Shown piece by piece: positions 35,901 through 47,900 of a stretch of DNA of 64,000 nucleotides (the stretch's first letter is position 1; each line of letters begins with the position of its first letter). Location of the stretch: positions 9,771,662 to 9,835,661 of the forward strand of contig OZ020252.1 in NCBI GenBank assembly GCA_963971285.1. Reading direction: 5' to 3'. Source of the DNA: Astropecten irregularis (lineage: Eukaryota > Echinodermata > Asteroidea > Paxillosida > Astropectinidae). The notes beneath the pieces were generated by a model. The model had not been told where the DNA came from, searched no databases, and worked only from the letters and a program-made list of their open reading frames with translations. The translations under genes were made by a program, and so were the position numbers.

Positions 35901-38900
35901 GAGGATCAGGTGTATAATCCCGCCTGTGGAGTAGTGTTCTTACTGTGCCTGCCCTTGATAGCACGCTTGAAGAATGAAGCCAAAACACACAAGTTCTCTT
36001 GTTACGGGCTCTCAGCTTTATTGGACTACGGCAGATAACTTAAACTTGATGAAGCCGTAGCCATACACTTTAATCCTTAGCCTTCAATCGTTAGCCTTGC
36101 AATGAGCCTTGCAATGGTTGAGCCTTACAACGAGCCGTAAGAACTGTAAATAGTAAACACAGAAATACAACTTGTAAATTAACAATGAATAACCACAATG
36201 TTTGAGAATCCGTATACTTCGAAACCTTTACAAACGGTGAGTAACTTAAACTGACAGACTTTCACTTTCACTACATGTCAAACTCTCTCAAACTGGGCTT
36301 ATAAACTATTTCGTGTTTCTAATCCAAACGACAAGCATAACACATTCAACATGCGGTTCCCACTCAGACATAATAACTAGGTTCATTTATATCCCTTGCA
36401 TAAAGTTAACTTACTTCAATCCCTTTATATCCCCAAAGCATGTAGTTTGATCAACAAAATACACAAAGCCATAAGTTCTGGGCCCAATAAAACCTCAACA
36501 AGATTCTGAACTTCGTAGTAGTTATAATAAAGGCCTTCACATGAGATAATGCATGAAACAACATACAGAACAAGAGCCTACACTATACCAGAATACAATG
36601 TGGGAAAAACAACCCTCAACTTATCAAAATTACATAGATTTATCATAAAATAAGGAAACTACACGTACCACTGTGCCTCTGTCTTAATCATATCAAGGTC
36701 AGACCAGCTTAAATGGCATTTCACAGGGAGAAATCTCCAACAGAATCCAGAGTTTTTCGGAACTATAATGTACAAATACGCTGCACATGCTTAAAGTTAT
36801 TCCACGTGTGTTGTATACACACAGTACCAATGTACAGTGTACAATGCATGGAGGACTAGATTGTGCATAGTATGGCAAGCCTAAAAATCAAGTGAAAAGT
36901 ATGGAGCGCCTGCCATTACATTGTGTTACTTGTGTATCGCTTGCAATTGTTCTTTGGTTGTTGTTCGCTGACCATGAATATCAAATCGAATTTTCAATGG
37001 TAGTTTGTTTAATTGTGCAAGCTATTTTTGTGCTGAGCAATTTTTTGTGCTAAGCGGCTCTATGAAATTGGCCCCTGGCCGTAACGTCCTCTTAACCGGC
37101 TCTTTACAGAGCCACCCCATACTCACATGTGTTACGTATGCAAAAAAGAGACTGTTAGATCATCACAGAGTGATTACAATGGTGATTCTTTGAATGGCAA
37201 TTGGGTGATGAGCCCAGAAACTAGAACCCATCGTGATTTTTCTTTTGCTGATAGAGCATTCTCTGCATGTGGCTATTAAAATGTGGAACAGATTGCCAGA
37301 ACTGAGACATCTAGAGGCATCACTTGATTTGATCTATTTCAGACATTCCTGGGAGGGCACCTGTTTCCAGTTGTGTACTATTTTGTCCTTCTCGTGTGAC
37401 TCAATGCCTAACAGCAAACGTTTTGACGATGACACGTTAACAATGACACGTGACGTGACACGTGAGTAACACCAGGAGTATTTATTTATTTCTTGTTTAT
37501 CCTGGGGTTTACCTCTCAGTGAAACACTGTTTTCCAGAGGTGCCCAGCAATTACAATAATGTGCAGTGCTGAATTGCGAAGGATGCAGCTACAACGTGAT
37601 TCTCCCCCACCTGTTGTGGTTTGAGTCTACTAGTTCATACCTACCCCAGACGGTTACTACGATATGCAAATTCCCCTGCGCCTATTTGCTACTTCGCTGA
37701 AAAGACTTGATCAACCGTCGTGCACCCTGACCTCCCACAATGCGTACCGCCATAGCCGCCATGATCGTCCTTCTTTTCGAAGTAAAACACCTCGAAGCCA
37801 AGAGTGGGGAGGACGGGCGGGACGTAACCGTCTGGGGTAGGTATGAACTAGTAGACTCAAACCACAACAGGTGGGGGAGAGTCTACTGCATTCAACCTAC
37901 CCCAGACGGTTACTACGATATGCAGAGTGGCACCGGATCCCGGTGGCGGGTTGGCTACGAGGAGTGTCAGGTGGAAGGTGGATATGAGCCAGGTTAGCGT
38001 AGAGGAGGTAAAGTAACACATGTACGATTTTACATGTACATTACCCCTAAAGAGCTGTACCCTGGGTGGAGGTCCTAGCGGGTTTCACCCAGGTGCCAGA
38101 TAGTTGGAGGGTCTCCTGGGCTCCGAGTTGTTGGGGCCAGGACCGTCCTGCCGTGAGTTGAGTTGCTCTGCAAGACGTCCCTCATGAAGGAGGTGAAAAC
38201 GGGGGGGCACTTCCAGCATGAAACTCCCCTGAAGTAGGACCAGGATGCAGAGACCGCTCAAGCATCGTGGGCCTTGATGTATTGTTGGGTTAGCTGATCC
38301 AGCCTGGATGGCTAGTCTGGGCCTGCAGCTTGATGGTTGACGACTGGATGACGACCCAGTTGGCAATGGTGTACCAAGACGATGGATGGCAAGGCTTGGT
38401 GGTAGAGGTGAACGGCTGAGAGGAACTCCCTCTCAGGCCCCTTGTTCGGGGCAAATACGGCTTCAGGGCCCTGATAGAGCACCATGATTGTCAAATATGT
38501 CCCCGGTGTGAGAAGCCAGAGATGGTACGACAGTGTCCGGTGGCTCGAAGGAGGGGGACTGGTTCTTGGTGGAAAGCCGATGGTCGGGATGAGTCGAAAG
38601 CCATGTGGCTCCCAGCGGATGTGGTCCCTAGCTATGGGTAGGGCCTTGATGTCACAGGTCCTCATAGCCGTAACCACTGTCAGGAGGGAGGCGAGCTGAT
38701 AGTAGTGGGCATCAGAGGGGCCTAGCACGGAGGTTCGAGTAGAGGCCTGCATGGAGTTCCAGGTTGGATGTCCAGGTTCCAGGATGGGATTGGCTGTCTG
38801 CTGGGAGGCCGCTCTAAGTCCTGCGTGAGGAGGTGAGGGGCCTCGTTGTTTGATATGGGTGAGCCATCCTCAAGGTCCTCAGGTATGGCAGCCAGTGGAG

Positions 38901-41900
38901 AACTGTGGTTGCAGGGTGTCGAGGCTTGCAGTCCAGTGTGGAACAAGTGCGTATGGAAAGGTCACTACCACTGTAACAGGTGCATGGTCGATGTAGCACG
39001 AAGCGCAGAGGCGTTAACGCTATCGTGTATCTTCGGTTGACAGGTGTCGTCCCGGTGCAGCCGTGGCGGCAGTGTCGTCAGAAGACCAGCCAAGAGAGGA
39101 TCGTTGGACAGCATCCAGCACATTAGGTGGAGACCTCCGGATGCTGGGAGCAGGATCCCTGACTGACCGAGGTTGATGGAGGGAAGTTCAGTCTGGGAGC
39201 ATGATCAGTGGCGCAACGGCCGGCCTGGCCGGTCTGGGAGCATGATCAGTGTTAGCACAAGGAGTCTGGCCAGTCTGAAGAACCTGAATCACACTCGTTC
39301 TGGCGTGGCCAGTGTGAGGGCGATAGGAGAATGCAGCATCGTTTCTGTTCCAGTTGTGGAGAACATGCGCGGTATCAGGGAGATCAAAGGGAGATCAAAG
39401 GGATGGCCAGGAGGGCCGCACCGCTGATCTGTCGGGCATCCGTTGCCCATGAACGAAGGTGAGGGTGCCCGGTGTAGAACGTCGGTAGTTGGACGTTGTC
39501 GGTTGACGCAGACAGGTCAACGTGGCATCTCTAGTCGTAGAGAGAGCGTCCTAGTGATGTCTGAGTGGAAAGTCCATTCTGGATTCATCCACCCTCAGGA
39601 GAGAGCATCCGCAGTCTCGTTGGCCGGCAATGTAGATGGCTTGTAGGTGGGCGCCGTTGTCCTTGGTCCACCGTAGGGATCCGCCAGGTCAAGACAAACA
39701 TCTGTGGGGAGCACGTGGCTCAATGGTGGTCGATGTGCGCTACAGCTGTTGAGTCATTGGAGCAGACCGGTGTTCGTCTTCACCTTGACGTGTCCGTAAA
39801 AGTGTCGCCGGGCGTCAAGGACGGCCCGTAGCACGAGTGTGTTAGTGAGATAGAGGCGGGAGGAGTGGTCCCAGTTCCCAGATGCCTGGTGTGGGGAAAG
39901 GGGTGTGTTCCACCCCAGGAGGGACCCGTCGTGATACCGCCTCAGCTCTTGATGTCAAGGAGAGGGTGTCGTAGGTAAACTTCCTTCATCGACCAGGGGA
40001 GGTACTGGTTGATGTGCTGCGTTACTTCGACTGCGATGCCAATGGAGTCGAGGCAATAGGGCTGAGAAGCCAGGAGATGCGGGATGCATATGGCAGGGTG
40101 ATGTGAACTGACATAGTTCGATCGCTCTTATCCCCCGTGAGGTCCTGTCTTAATCCAGGGGGACTGCCGTTGTGGAGTGGCATCCCCTGGGGAGATGGTC
40201 TCAAGGTTTCTGCACTGCTGTGCAGAGACAACATCCTACTCGTCGGGTGGTAGGCGGAGTCCAGATGTGGGGTGCCCAAATTCCTGTTTGAGTTGTGCGA
40301 TAACTGAGGAGAGCTGGACTGATGCAGGTCTACTTCCGTCACCTGTTAGGTGTGGTAGTAAGATGCAGGAGTGGTGAAGGCCGGTTTGGGCCATCCTTCG
40401 ATGGGTCAGCCATCAGGTTGATCACTGCCTTGATTAATTGAAGATGCTGACCTGTAGTCAAGAGGCTGTAACCACAGCTCCTTTGTCGCTTTCGATAAGG
40501 TCGGAGAAAGTGTAAACCTTGTGTATCCGTGGGCCAGCAGCCACCAGTGGGATGATAAGGGCAAGGCGGCTGGAGGCTGGAGGTCTCGGTAGCATCGAAA
40601 ACCGATTGGTTCCGCAGGTCCGCTTGGGAAGTTCATGGTACTGCGGCATCGTAACTATTGGTGGCTATCCTGCGATGTGCCGGGAGCTTATGATACTGTC
40701 GATGGTGATAAGCTGTGTAGACGCATGCCAGCTCCTTGGCTGCGTGGGCATGCTGTATGTCGAGTCCCTACATCTGTGTGTAGGATAATCAGGATGGTGT
40801 GTCCACCGCAACTGTTCACATTCTGGTACCTGTGATGAGTCATGGTATCACATGTATTAACCTTTGACCTCAGGAAAATACAGAGTGGAAGGTCGTATGA
40901 GCATCGGAGCGGTCTCACAATGAAAACACTGAAGTAGAGTCATTATTAAATCCCATTACTGCACCCATGGCTACCGCGGACGCCGGGCGGCGCCATGGGG
41001 CCGTGGCAGTGTACTATACGGGGCGTACTAATCACCGATCCTGCCGGCAGTGGAGCGTTGTGCTCGGTAGTGTTGTGCTGGTAGAGGCGGACAATACTGG
41101 AGGGTAATTGTAATGATACAAAGCCGGTATCATATGCATATACGGACGTACAGTATACTGTACTGTATACATATAATGTACCGCCTGACGCAATCCGTGT
41201 GTGATGAACGAGCGTGGGCATTGAAGCGTTGCCGATCCTTGCACGCTAAACAACGAAGATCGCACGTGCAGTGGGAGAGGGCAGATCGACCGCGGCACAG
41301 CTCCAACTTGGGACAAGTCGGCCGCGGACGGCAGCGGGCTGGGCCCTGAAGAATTCACGGGCCGTGCTGGCGTGCGGACATCTGGCGGAAAGGCTGTAAG
41401 TGGGGACTCCCGCAGCCGTCCGCTCCATAGGACCGAGCCGTGGGGTGGATGCATATCGGTCCCCGTGACAGGGGGAACCGGACATGTCGACCGTGGGACA
41501 ACTCGACGTGGACAAGTAGATGTATACAAATTATACATGAAGGCCGCAGGCAGAGGAGTGACGACCCGGGAGCATCGAGCTGTAAACGGGAATTCTCGAA
41601 GTCTTCCGCTCCGCGGGAAAGAGAATATTATCTGTCTCAGTGTCCAAAGAAGTCGTCCGTGGGTCAGCTCAACTTCAGATGCGTCGACTGCAGACTGGAC
41701 GGGAGCCGGCCGGGTCCGGTAGCATCGTATCCGCTCCCGCGGAACTAGGCAGTAGTTTAGGGAGAGGTGTACAATGATTGTGTAGTGTATACACATATAG
41801 ATATACATGTAGATCCCAGGATCGTCAGGCATCGGACAGGTCGGCCGCGGGACGGCTTGGCTAGAGCTGGTTCAGCCGCAGAAGCAGCGAAACTCCAAGT

Positions 41901-44900
41901 AGCGTTGAGTGGGCTTCCGCGGCTGTGTAGGCGGTGTAGCCGAGCTGTTTGAGGACTAAAGCCGCTCTCCATATCCATTGTGGTCTGGACGGCAGTGGAT
42001 ATGGCCCTCCTTTGCGTTGTCGGCTGAAGCCCGAGGTCTCCTCGCTGCGTTGTGGTAATTGCAGGGGGAGAATAATAACCGGGTCCCATTAAATTGTTGG
42101 CGACTGCTGGGGCTAACTGGTGGGCTATAGATCGTGTATAGACCCTGCCCCATCGGGGGCCGGGGCCGGATTGTGGTCCATTGTGGGCCCCGGTGGGCGT
42201 GTTGTTCCTGGTGGTGAACACTGGTCGCTGGTGTGACGGAGGGCGGCGAGAGCCCGCCCGCTGCTGACAATAGCGGGGGATGGGACACTGATCCCCGTAT
42301 TCTGTTGGTCGGCAAAACATCAAACGTTGTGTAAGCCGATGCACGGAAGGTACAAGTACACTCCGCAGCACATTGTGCCACGCGTGTTTGTATTCACCCT
42401 AACCACACAGCCAAGCATTGTTGAGTGGTCTCGCTGTGTATGAACACCTGCAGCGTTCCGCTCTCAATGGCCCAGGGCCAAGCAGAAGTGAAAGGGCGTC
42501 CCTCTGACGTCCGCAATCGTGTTCCGTAGGGCTGGAATGGTTTCCCGCCCGGGTAGGGCCAGACAATGGGCGGGGCCAGGTATTAACGGCGCTCATTGGA
42601 TGCCTCAGCCACAGCACGTCTCTCCGACGTCCGCAATGGAGTTCGTAGGAACGGAGCGGCAGTGGGGTGACGGCGATGTAAATACAGCATTTATATACAT
42701 GGATCGCCATAAACAGGGGTGTGATTAACATGGAATAATAGTGTAAAATAGAGCTAAACACACACGAAATTGGACTGAAAGCAATAAAATTACAGGAAAT
42801 TTTGTCACAGAAAAACAGTCAAATCACACCCCAGCATTAAACATTGCTCCTACCCACTGACGTCTGAGGCTTGTTCCTCGGCACGGTAGGCCCGGTATTC
42901 TCAGCCGGCTCGGGCCTCCGATCAACGGCACATAACACGGAGCCTGTGAAAGGAGCATGTTACGCCGGGGCCGATCAGTCCGTTCAGGCGGTATCCTTCT
43001 TCGCCTCTGGTAGCGAGCGATCTCCCTACGCTCTGGTAGCGACCGTGGTATCGAGCTACCCCCGGCCGTAGGCCTCTTCGGGTCGGATAGACACGTAGCC
43101 GTCAAGGCATGCCTAGTATCTAACCGCCCGGACTTCCCTCGGACTGGTAACTTCCCTCGGACTGGTAGTAGTACCAGCAAGCCCGGAATGAGGGGACAGC
43201 ACCCACTCAGCCATTCCGTTTTTGCGGTACCGCAAGCGGGGAATGAGGGGTCATCGCCCATACACTCATCCATCCCCCTAACTTGCGTTAGGCCTTTCAT
43301 CGTAACGTACACAGAGCCAGCTGTGTACGCCCGGCATCTACTTGGGAGATTAAGTACCTGTAGGATGCACAGAAAAAGAGAGAGAAAAATACCAAAGAAA
43401 TGCACAGAAAGGGATTCTGTCACAAAATATATTGGTAACGGATGATCAAGGTAAAGGTTATATCAACTAAACGAAAAGTGATCAAGTCATAACAGCTTAT
43501 CTAAGGTGTAGCGGGGAAACGGAACTCGAAAATCGAGAGAGCCCCAAGGGGCACGTCCGTTTCGTAGCGGCGCTGAGAAAAGAAGGACGATCATGGCGGC
43601 TATGGCGGTACGCATTGTGGGAGGTCAGGGTGCACCACGGTTGATCAAGTCTTTTCAGCGAAGTAGCAAATAGGCGCAGGGGAATTTGCATATCGTAGTA
43701 ACCGTCTGGGGTAGGTTGAATGCAGTAGACTGAGTTGACAGCGGCGCCTTTGGCTGCCAGCACAATTCAACCCATATATGATCACGGAACACAGCCTGAG
43801 ACTGAAAGTGTTTTGAAAAGATTTTTGAAAGATTTTTGTGGAGGGAGGAAAACCGGAGAATCCGGAGAAAAACCTACGTAGCATAGGAGAGACCCAACTC
43901 ACAACTCTACTCACATATGACCCAAGCCGGGATCGAACCCGGGCCACATTGGTGAGAGGCCACCTATGACCCTGAGCTGAGCTGAGTAACTGAGCTCTGC
44001 AAGTACTGGATGTGCCTGAACCATCTCTGATCTAGCGTGGGTCGGTGCAGGGTGTCCATGGGTAAGAGGGGCTACACCACTGACTCAACCATATGTGACT
44101 GCGGCCAGGAACCCCAGACAATGCAACACATACTGAGATGCCCGGTCTTGGAGAGAGCCTGTTCAGTCAGCGATCTGGCACTAAATTCCCAACAGGCACA
44201 AATATGTATGCAACAGACACAGTGGATGAATGTGGTGTAAGAACGCGAAAAAAGAAGACCCACTGACAACCGGGTTGAAATTTCATATCTTTGTCAATCC
44301 TCAACCAACCAATCAGTGAAGGATTTTCAACTTTGTGCTTCTGGGAGATGCTGGACACTTTGTTTTAGTTCTATGGATGGGGTTCCAGTCCGTACACAGA
44401 GACAAAAAAAAAAGTGGAATTCGAGGACTATTAACTGAAACTCACCTGAAATTTCTTGCGAGCGACCAAGTACTGAATCCGTCTGATTGCCCGGATGGCT
44501 ATTTTATGGGTTGGTGTTAGGCTGGGAAATTAGCAATGAGACGAACAGGAAAAAGGTGCGTAAACATCAGATATCGTTGCACCTTGTGATTGATATACTG
44601 TGAATGATTATATTATTGATTATATTATAATAAGGTGACCATATTTTGTTGAGATGATCCGGGGACAGTGATCCGTGTCTTGGGGGAGGGGTGTAATTTT
44701 GAAAAAAATTTGAATCCAGATAGTGCCTACATGCAAAATGGTGGCATCTATGGACATCTTGTCCAGTTGACATGAGTAGGTTACATACTATACATGTTTT
44801 AGGTGGTTGTCTTCGCATACTTCTCTGAAGAATGGATCTTTTTCAGCACAGCATTTGTATTCAGTTTGTTTTTATTTAGGACAATTTGAATTTTTCGGGG

Positions 44901-47900
44901 GCATTTTGTCGAATCGGGGACATTTTCGGGGGAAATTTTTCATCGGGGACGGCACTGTCCAATCGGGACTGTCCCCGGAAATCGGGGACAACTGGTCACC
45001 TTATACTATAAACCCGGATGAATCTTGAGTGACTGACTTGTTAGAAGCTCTGACAGAAATTACCACCATCTACCCCTGAATAGATGGAAGTTCAGTAAAC
45101 ATATTTTTGTGTGCACCATTATTTATCAAATGGTTTATAACGGAGTATTTTGCTATTACTGTTACGGCTGACTAATTAGTCAATTATTATGCAAAAACCT
45201 AGAGTAGTAGCAAACTCATGGTAATTTAAAATGTGTTAGGTGGCACGTTTGTGTCAGTTCACACTTTGTGTGTGTTACTTCATGTATGTATTGATGCGGC
45301 ATTAAATCAACACGTGCTGGCGTGCACATCAAGGACTAGAGGTGTGAGAGCCATGAAGTGTCCGAGTGCTTAAGGACACGTGGAATGAATTCAACCAGCA
45401 TTCAATCTTGCATGACGGAACACAGGGCTGTTTATACACCTACTGGACTGTAGCAAGATACAAATACAAAACACAGTGGTTTATGATGTTACACACCATA
45501 CAATACTATCGGCTTATAGGCCTGGAGGTATATGCATATGCGCATTAAATTAGCATACCATATTTGCATTTGTTCATGGCATTTGGTCATGGGTCAGTTG
45601 CAGGTTACAAAGGGCCATGATCGATCGACCTATTACCTGAATTAAATTTAGTATCATACTTTGGTATCAAAATTATTTTTGATCTTTTAAAGATAAAAAA
45701 TAACAGAGAAAATATTTAACAAATACTGAGGCGTTTTTTCACAGTTTTCTCATAAAGTGGGCACCGTAAAGTGACTGTTACTGTATCTTCCTTGATATTT
45801 TTTGCCCAAGAATCTGCATTTCTTTGACAAAAACCAAAGAATGATATTACCTTTAAAGTTGGACTGAGGGAGTAATTTTTGGTAATCACTGATTACACCA
45901 CCAGGGCATAAATTTCCATTAATTAGTCGATGGCAGGTAATTAACGAGCACCGCTTCACCTTTTCTACCCCTCCCCTCCCCAAGACAAACAACCGACCAC
46001 TCACCTACTGACGGTCTCTGGAACAAAGTTTAAACTGTAGACGTCTGGATCACCATCGGTGAGGTCCATGGAAAACATTTCAGAGAGTCGTTGGAGCGGT
46101 CGGTACCTATCGCTTGGCTCCCGCTCCGTGTCTACACGTTTCTTGCCGTGCCGATCAAAGCCACCTGTAAGACAATCAGGAAGAAGAAATTAAAGTTCGG
46201 ACTTGGAGAAAGCTGGGGTCGATTTCACAAAACACCAAGACTGATCTTGAGATGTAAATCATTCCTAATTGCAAAGCAAAGTGTGATGTCACAATATGTA
46301 TCACTTTGGTGTATGCTCCTCAATAAAATAGAATCTATACCAAGCAAGGACAGAGATTCTGCTTTCGTAAGTGATGATTCTTCCGTTAAAGGTACATGCA
46401 GTACAGGGGACAATTTCATGAAGCCCTGCGATCGATTGTAACTCAAGTATTACGATGGATAACTCCATCATAATAAAAACGGTCTTGATCTCGGGATGAG
46501 ATCAAAACTATTGAACTCCAGTGATTATATTTGAAAATACTGTGAGCGTTTTTCCCTGTGTTCTACAGTTTGCGATGATGACAAGAGCTGAAAATTTCAC
46601 ACGTTTGTTTTCATTCCATGACAAATCAAAATTATGAATGCAGTCTGCAGGTGTTCTGTCACCTTTACAAATCCTGTACTTTTCCTTTAAGAGCCATGGG
46701 CCCAGTTGGCTCCCAGCTATACTTATATATATTTTAGCAGATGCATGGTTAGATATCCACTTACAAGACGACTCCTCATTGTGGTAGATGGCATCATTCA
46801 CACCGGTCATCCTTTCTGGTGATGACTTGCCCGGTATGAACTCCATCAGGGTAGACTGCACCAGAGCCTCTTTCAGCTTGGAGTTCTTGCGTTTCTTTAG
46901 CAGGTGTGTCTTGCTGGTGAAGGACGGCGTGCTGGGAGCTGTCGAGTTGGAAACGTTGTTGGGTTTCGGCGGTGTGACGTGAATCTTCCACGTCGCTTCG
47001 GAGACAAAACCGTTTGAGCTCTCGGCAGCATGGCATCGCCAGGCACACTGGAGAGTATGTGCAACAAACAAACACCAACTCATAGGAACTTTTAAAGAAT
47101 TTTTTAGTAAGATTCTTATAAAGCAAATTTTGCCTTGAAACGTACATGTCAATTTTGTGGCGCTTATTTTATTAGCTTTGTATTGTTCTGCTTATACAGA
47201 CAATAACCGAGGTTATTTTTGTTTTGGTTTCTTACCCGCAAAGTATAATACTACATGTATTATACTTTGGTAAGAAACCAAAACAAAAATGTTCACAGAT
47301 TTACATATAACTTACAGGGTATGAGGATGGTGGTGGTAGAAACATACCGTTAAAATCTTTCCTCCTGAATTGGTGTATTTATCCAGAAATTTAATAGTAA
47401 AACAACGACAGAAAATCTTTTTGATCTTTTAAAAGATCAAAAATAAAAGAGAAAAGACTTCATAAATACTGTGGCCGTTTTTCACTGTTTTCTCAAAAAG
47501 TGGGCACTGTATGGGACTGAAATTTTCATAGATGACTGTATCTGTCTTGATATTTTTGTCCACGAATCTGTATTTTTTTGACAAAATCCAAAGTATGATA
47601 TTACCTTTAATGTTGCAATCTTTATGATTTAATCAAGGTTTGATGTACATACAAATGTGCAAGGAAGAAGAGGAGAATGGATTTAGAATGATTGTTGGAT
47701 GACCCTGGGTCATTAAGAGTTTATATTGGCATGCATGTAGGAAATGAAGACCTGCAAGCAGTGGCGCACCCAGGGGGGGGGGGGGGGGGGCTCGGGGGGC
47801 TTGAGCCCCCCCCAAGAGGGTCCCTGAAAAAAAAACGAAAAAAAAAACGAAAATAAAGGGGGGGGGGAGGGAAAGGGAGAGGAGGAAGGGGGAGGGGGAG

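Larger units (their letters stand above)
28071..36920 (-). mobile_element. BEL/Pao LTR retrotransposon, near-intact and young
   Basis: An 8850-bp element on the - strand with 977-bp LTRs at 28071-29047 and 35944-36920, both starting TGTGCCTGCC and ending CATTACA on the + strand. Target duplication TTGTG is at 28066-28070 and 36921-36925; 5 bp is typical of BEL/Pao. The only LTR difference I saw is T at about 28418 versus C in the other LTR. The interior encodes a gag N-terminal ORF and a 1757-codon gag-pol ORF in order gag, zinc knuckles, protease, RT, RNase H, integrase, the BEL order. It lies in a KCNQ1-like intron in the same orientation as the gene. A purine-rich tract (GGTGGGAG on the - strand) abuts the 3' LTR. 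I could not identify the primer binding site. Confidence 0.95.
27969..37075. mobile_element. MITE family C copy 4, split by the BEL insertion
   Basis: Left part at 27969-28070 starts GGGGCCAATTTCATAGAGCT. Right part at 36926-37075 ends GCTCTATGAAATTGGCCCC. The BEL target duplication TTGTG lies at the break. Confidence 0.85.
27850..37126. mobile_element. MITE family D copy 2, split by MITE C which is split by BEL
   Basis: Left half at 27850-27968 (TCTTTTGTGAGTATTGCGTG...), right half at 37076-37126 (...CTTTACAGAGCCACCCC then ATACTCAC). The ends match the inverted arms of the copies at 15391 and 50261. The insertion of family C lies within a hammerhead-like hairpin. Confidence 0.8.
37601..43733 (-). 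mobile_element. Decayed DIRS-like (tyrosine recombinase) retrotransposon
   Basis: A GC-rich block of about 6.1 kb in AT-rich surroundings. It has 138-bp inverted arms (37640-37777 and 43578-43715, one mismatch seen). An internal complementary region at 37824-37924 has a first half inverted to the left end (37603-37657) and a second half inverted to the right end (about 43691-43731). That is the DIRS design for replication through a circle. - strand translation shows RNase H-like then tyrosine recombinase-like sequence, broken by stops and frameshifts. No target duplication was seen, as expected for DIRS. The exact ends are uncertain by several bases. Confidence 0.82.

Noticed and set aside
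37740-37997. 85-codon + strand ORF at the DIRS-like left end
   Set aside because: Lies wholly in terminal repeat and internal complementary region sequence; no protein expected.
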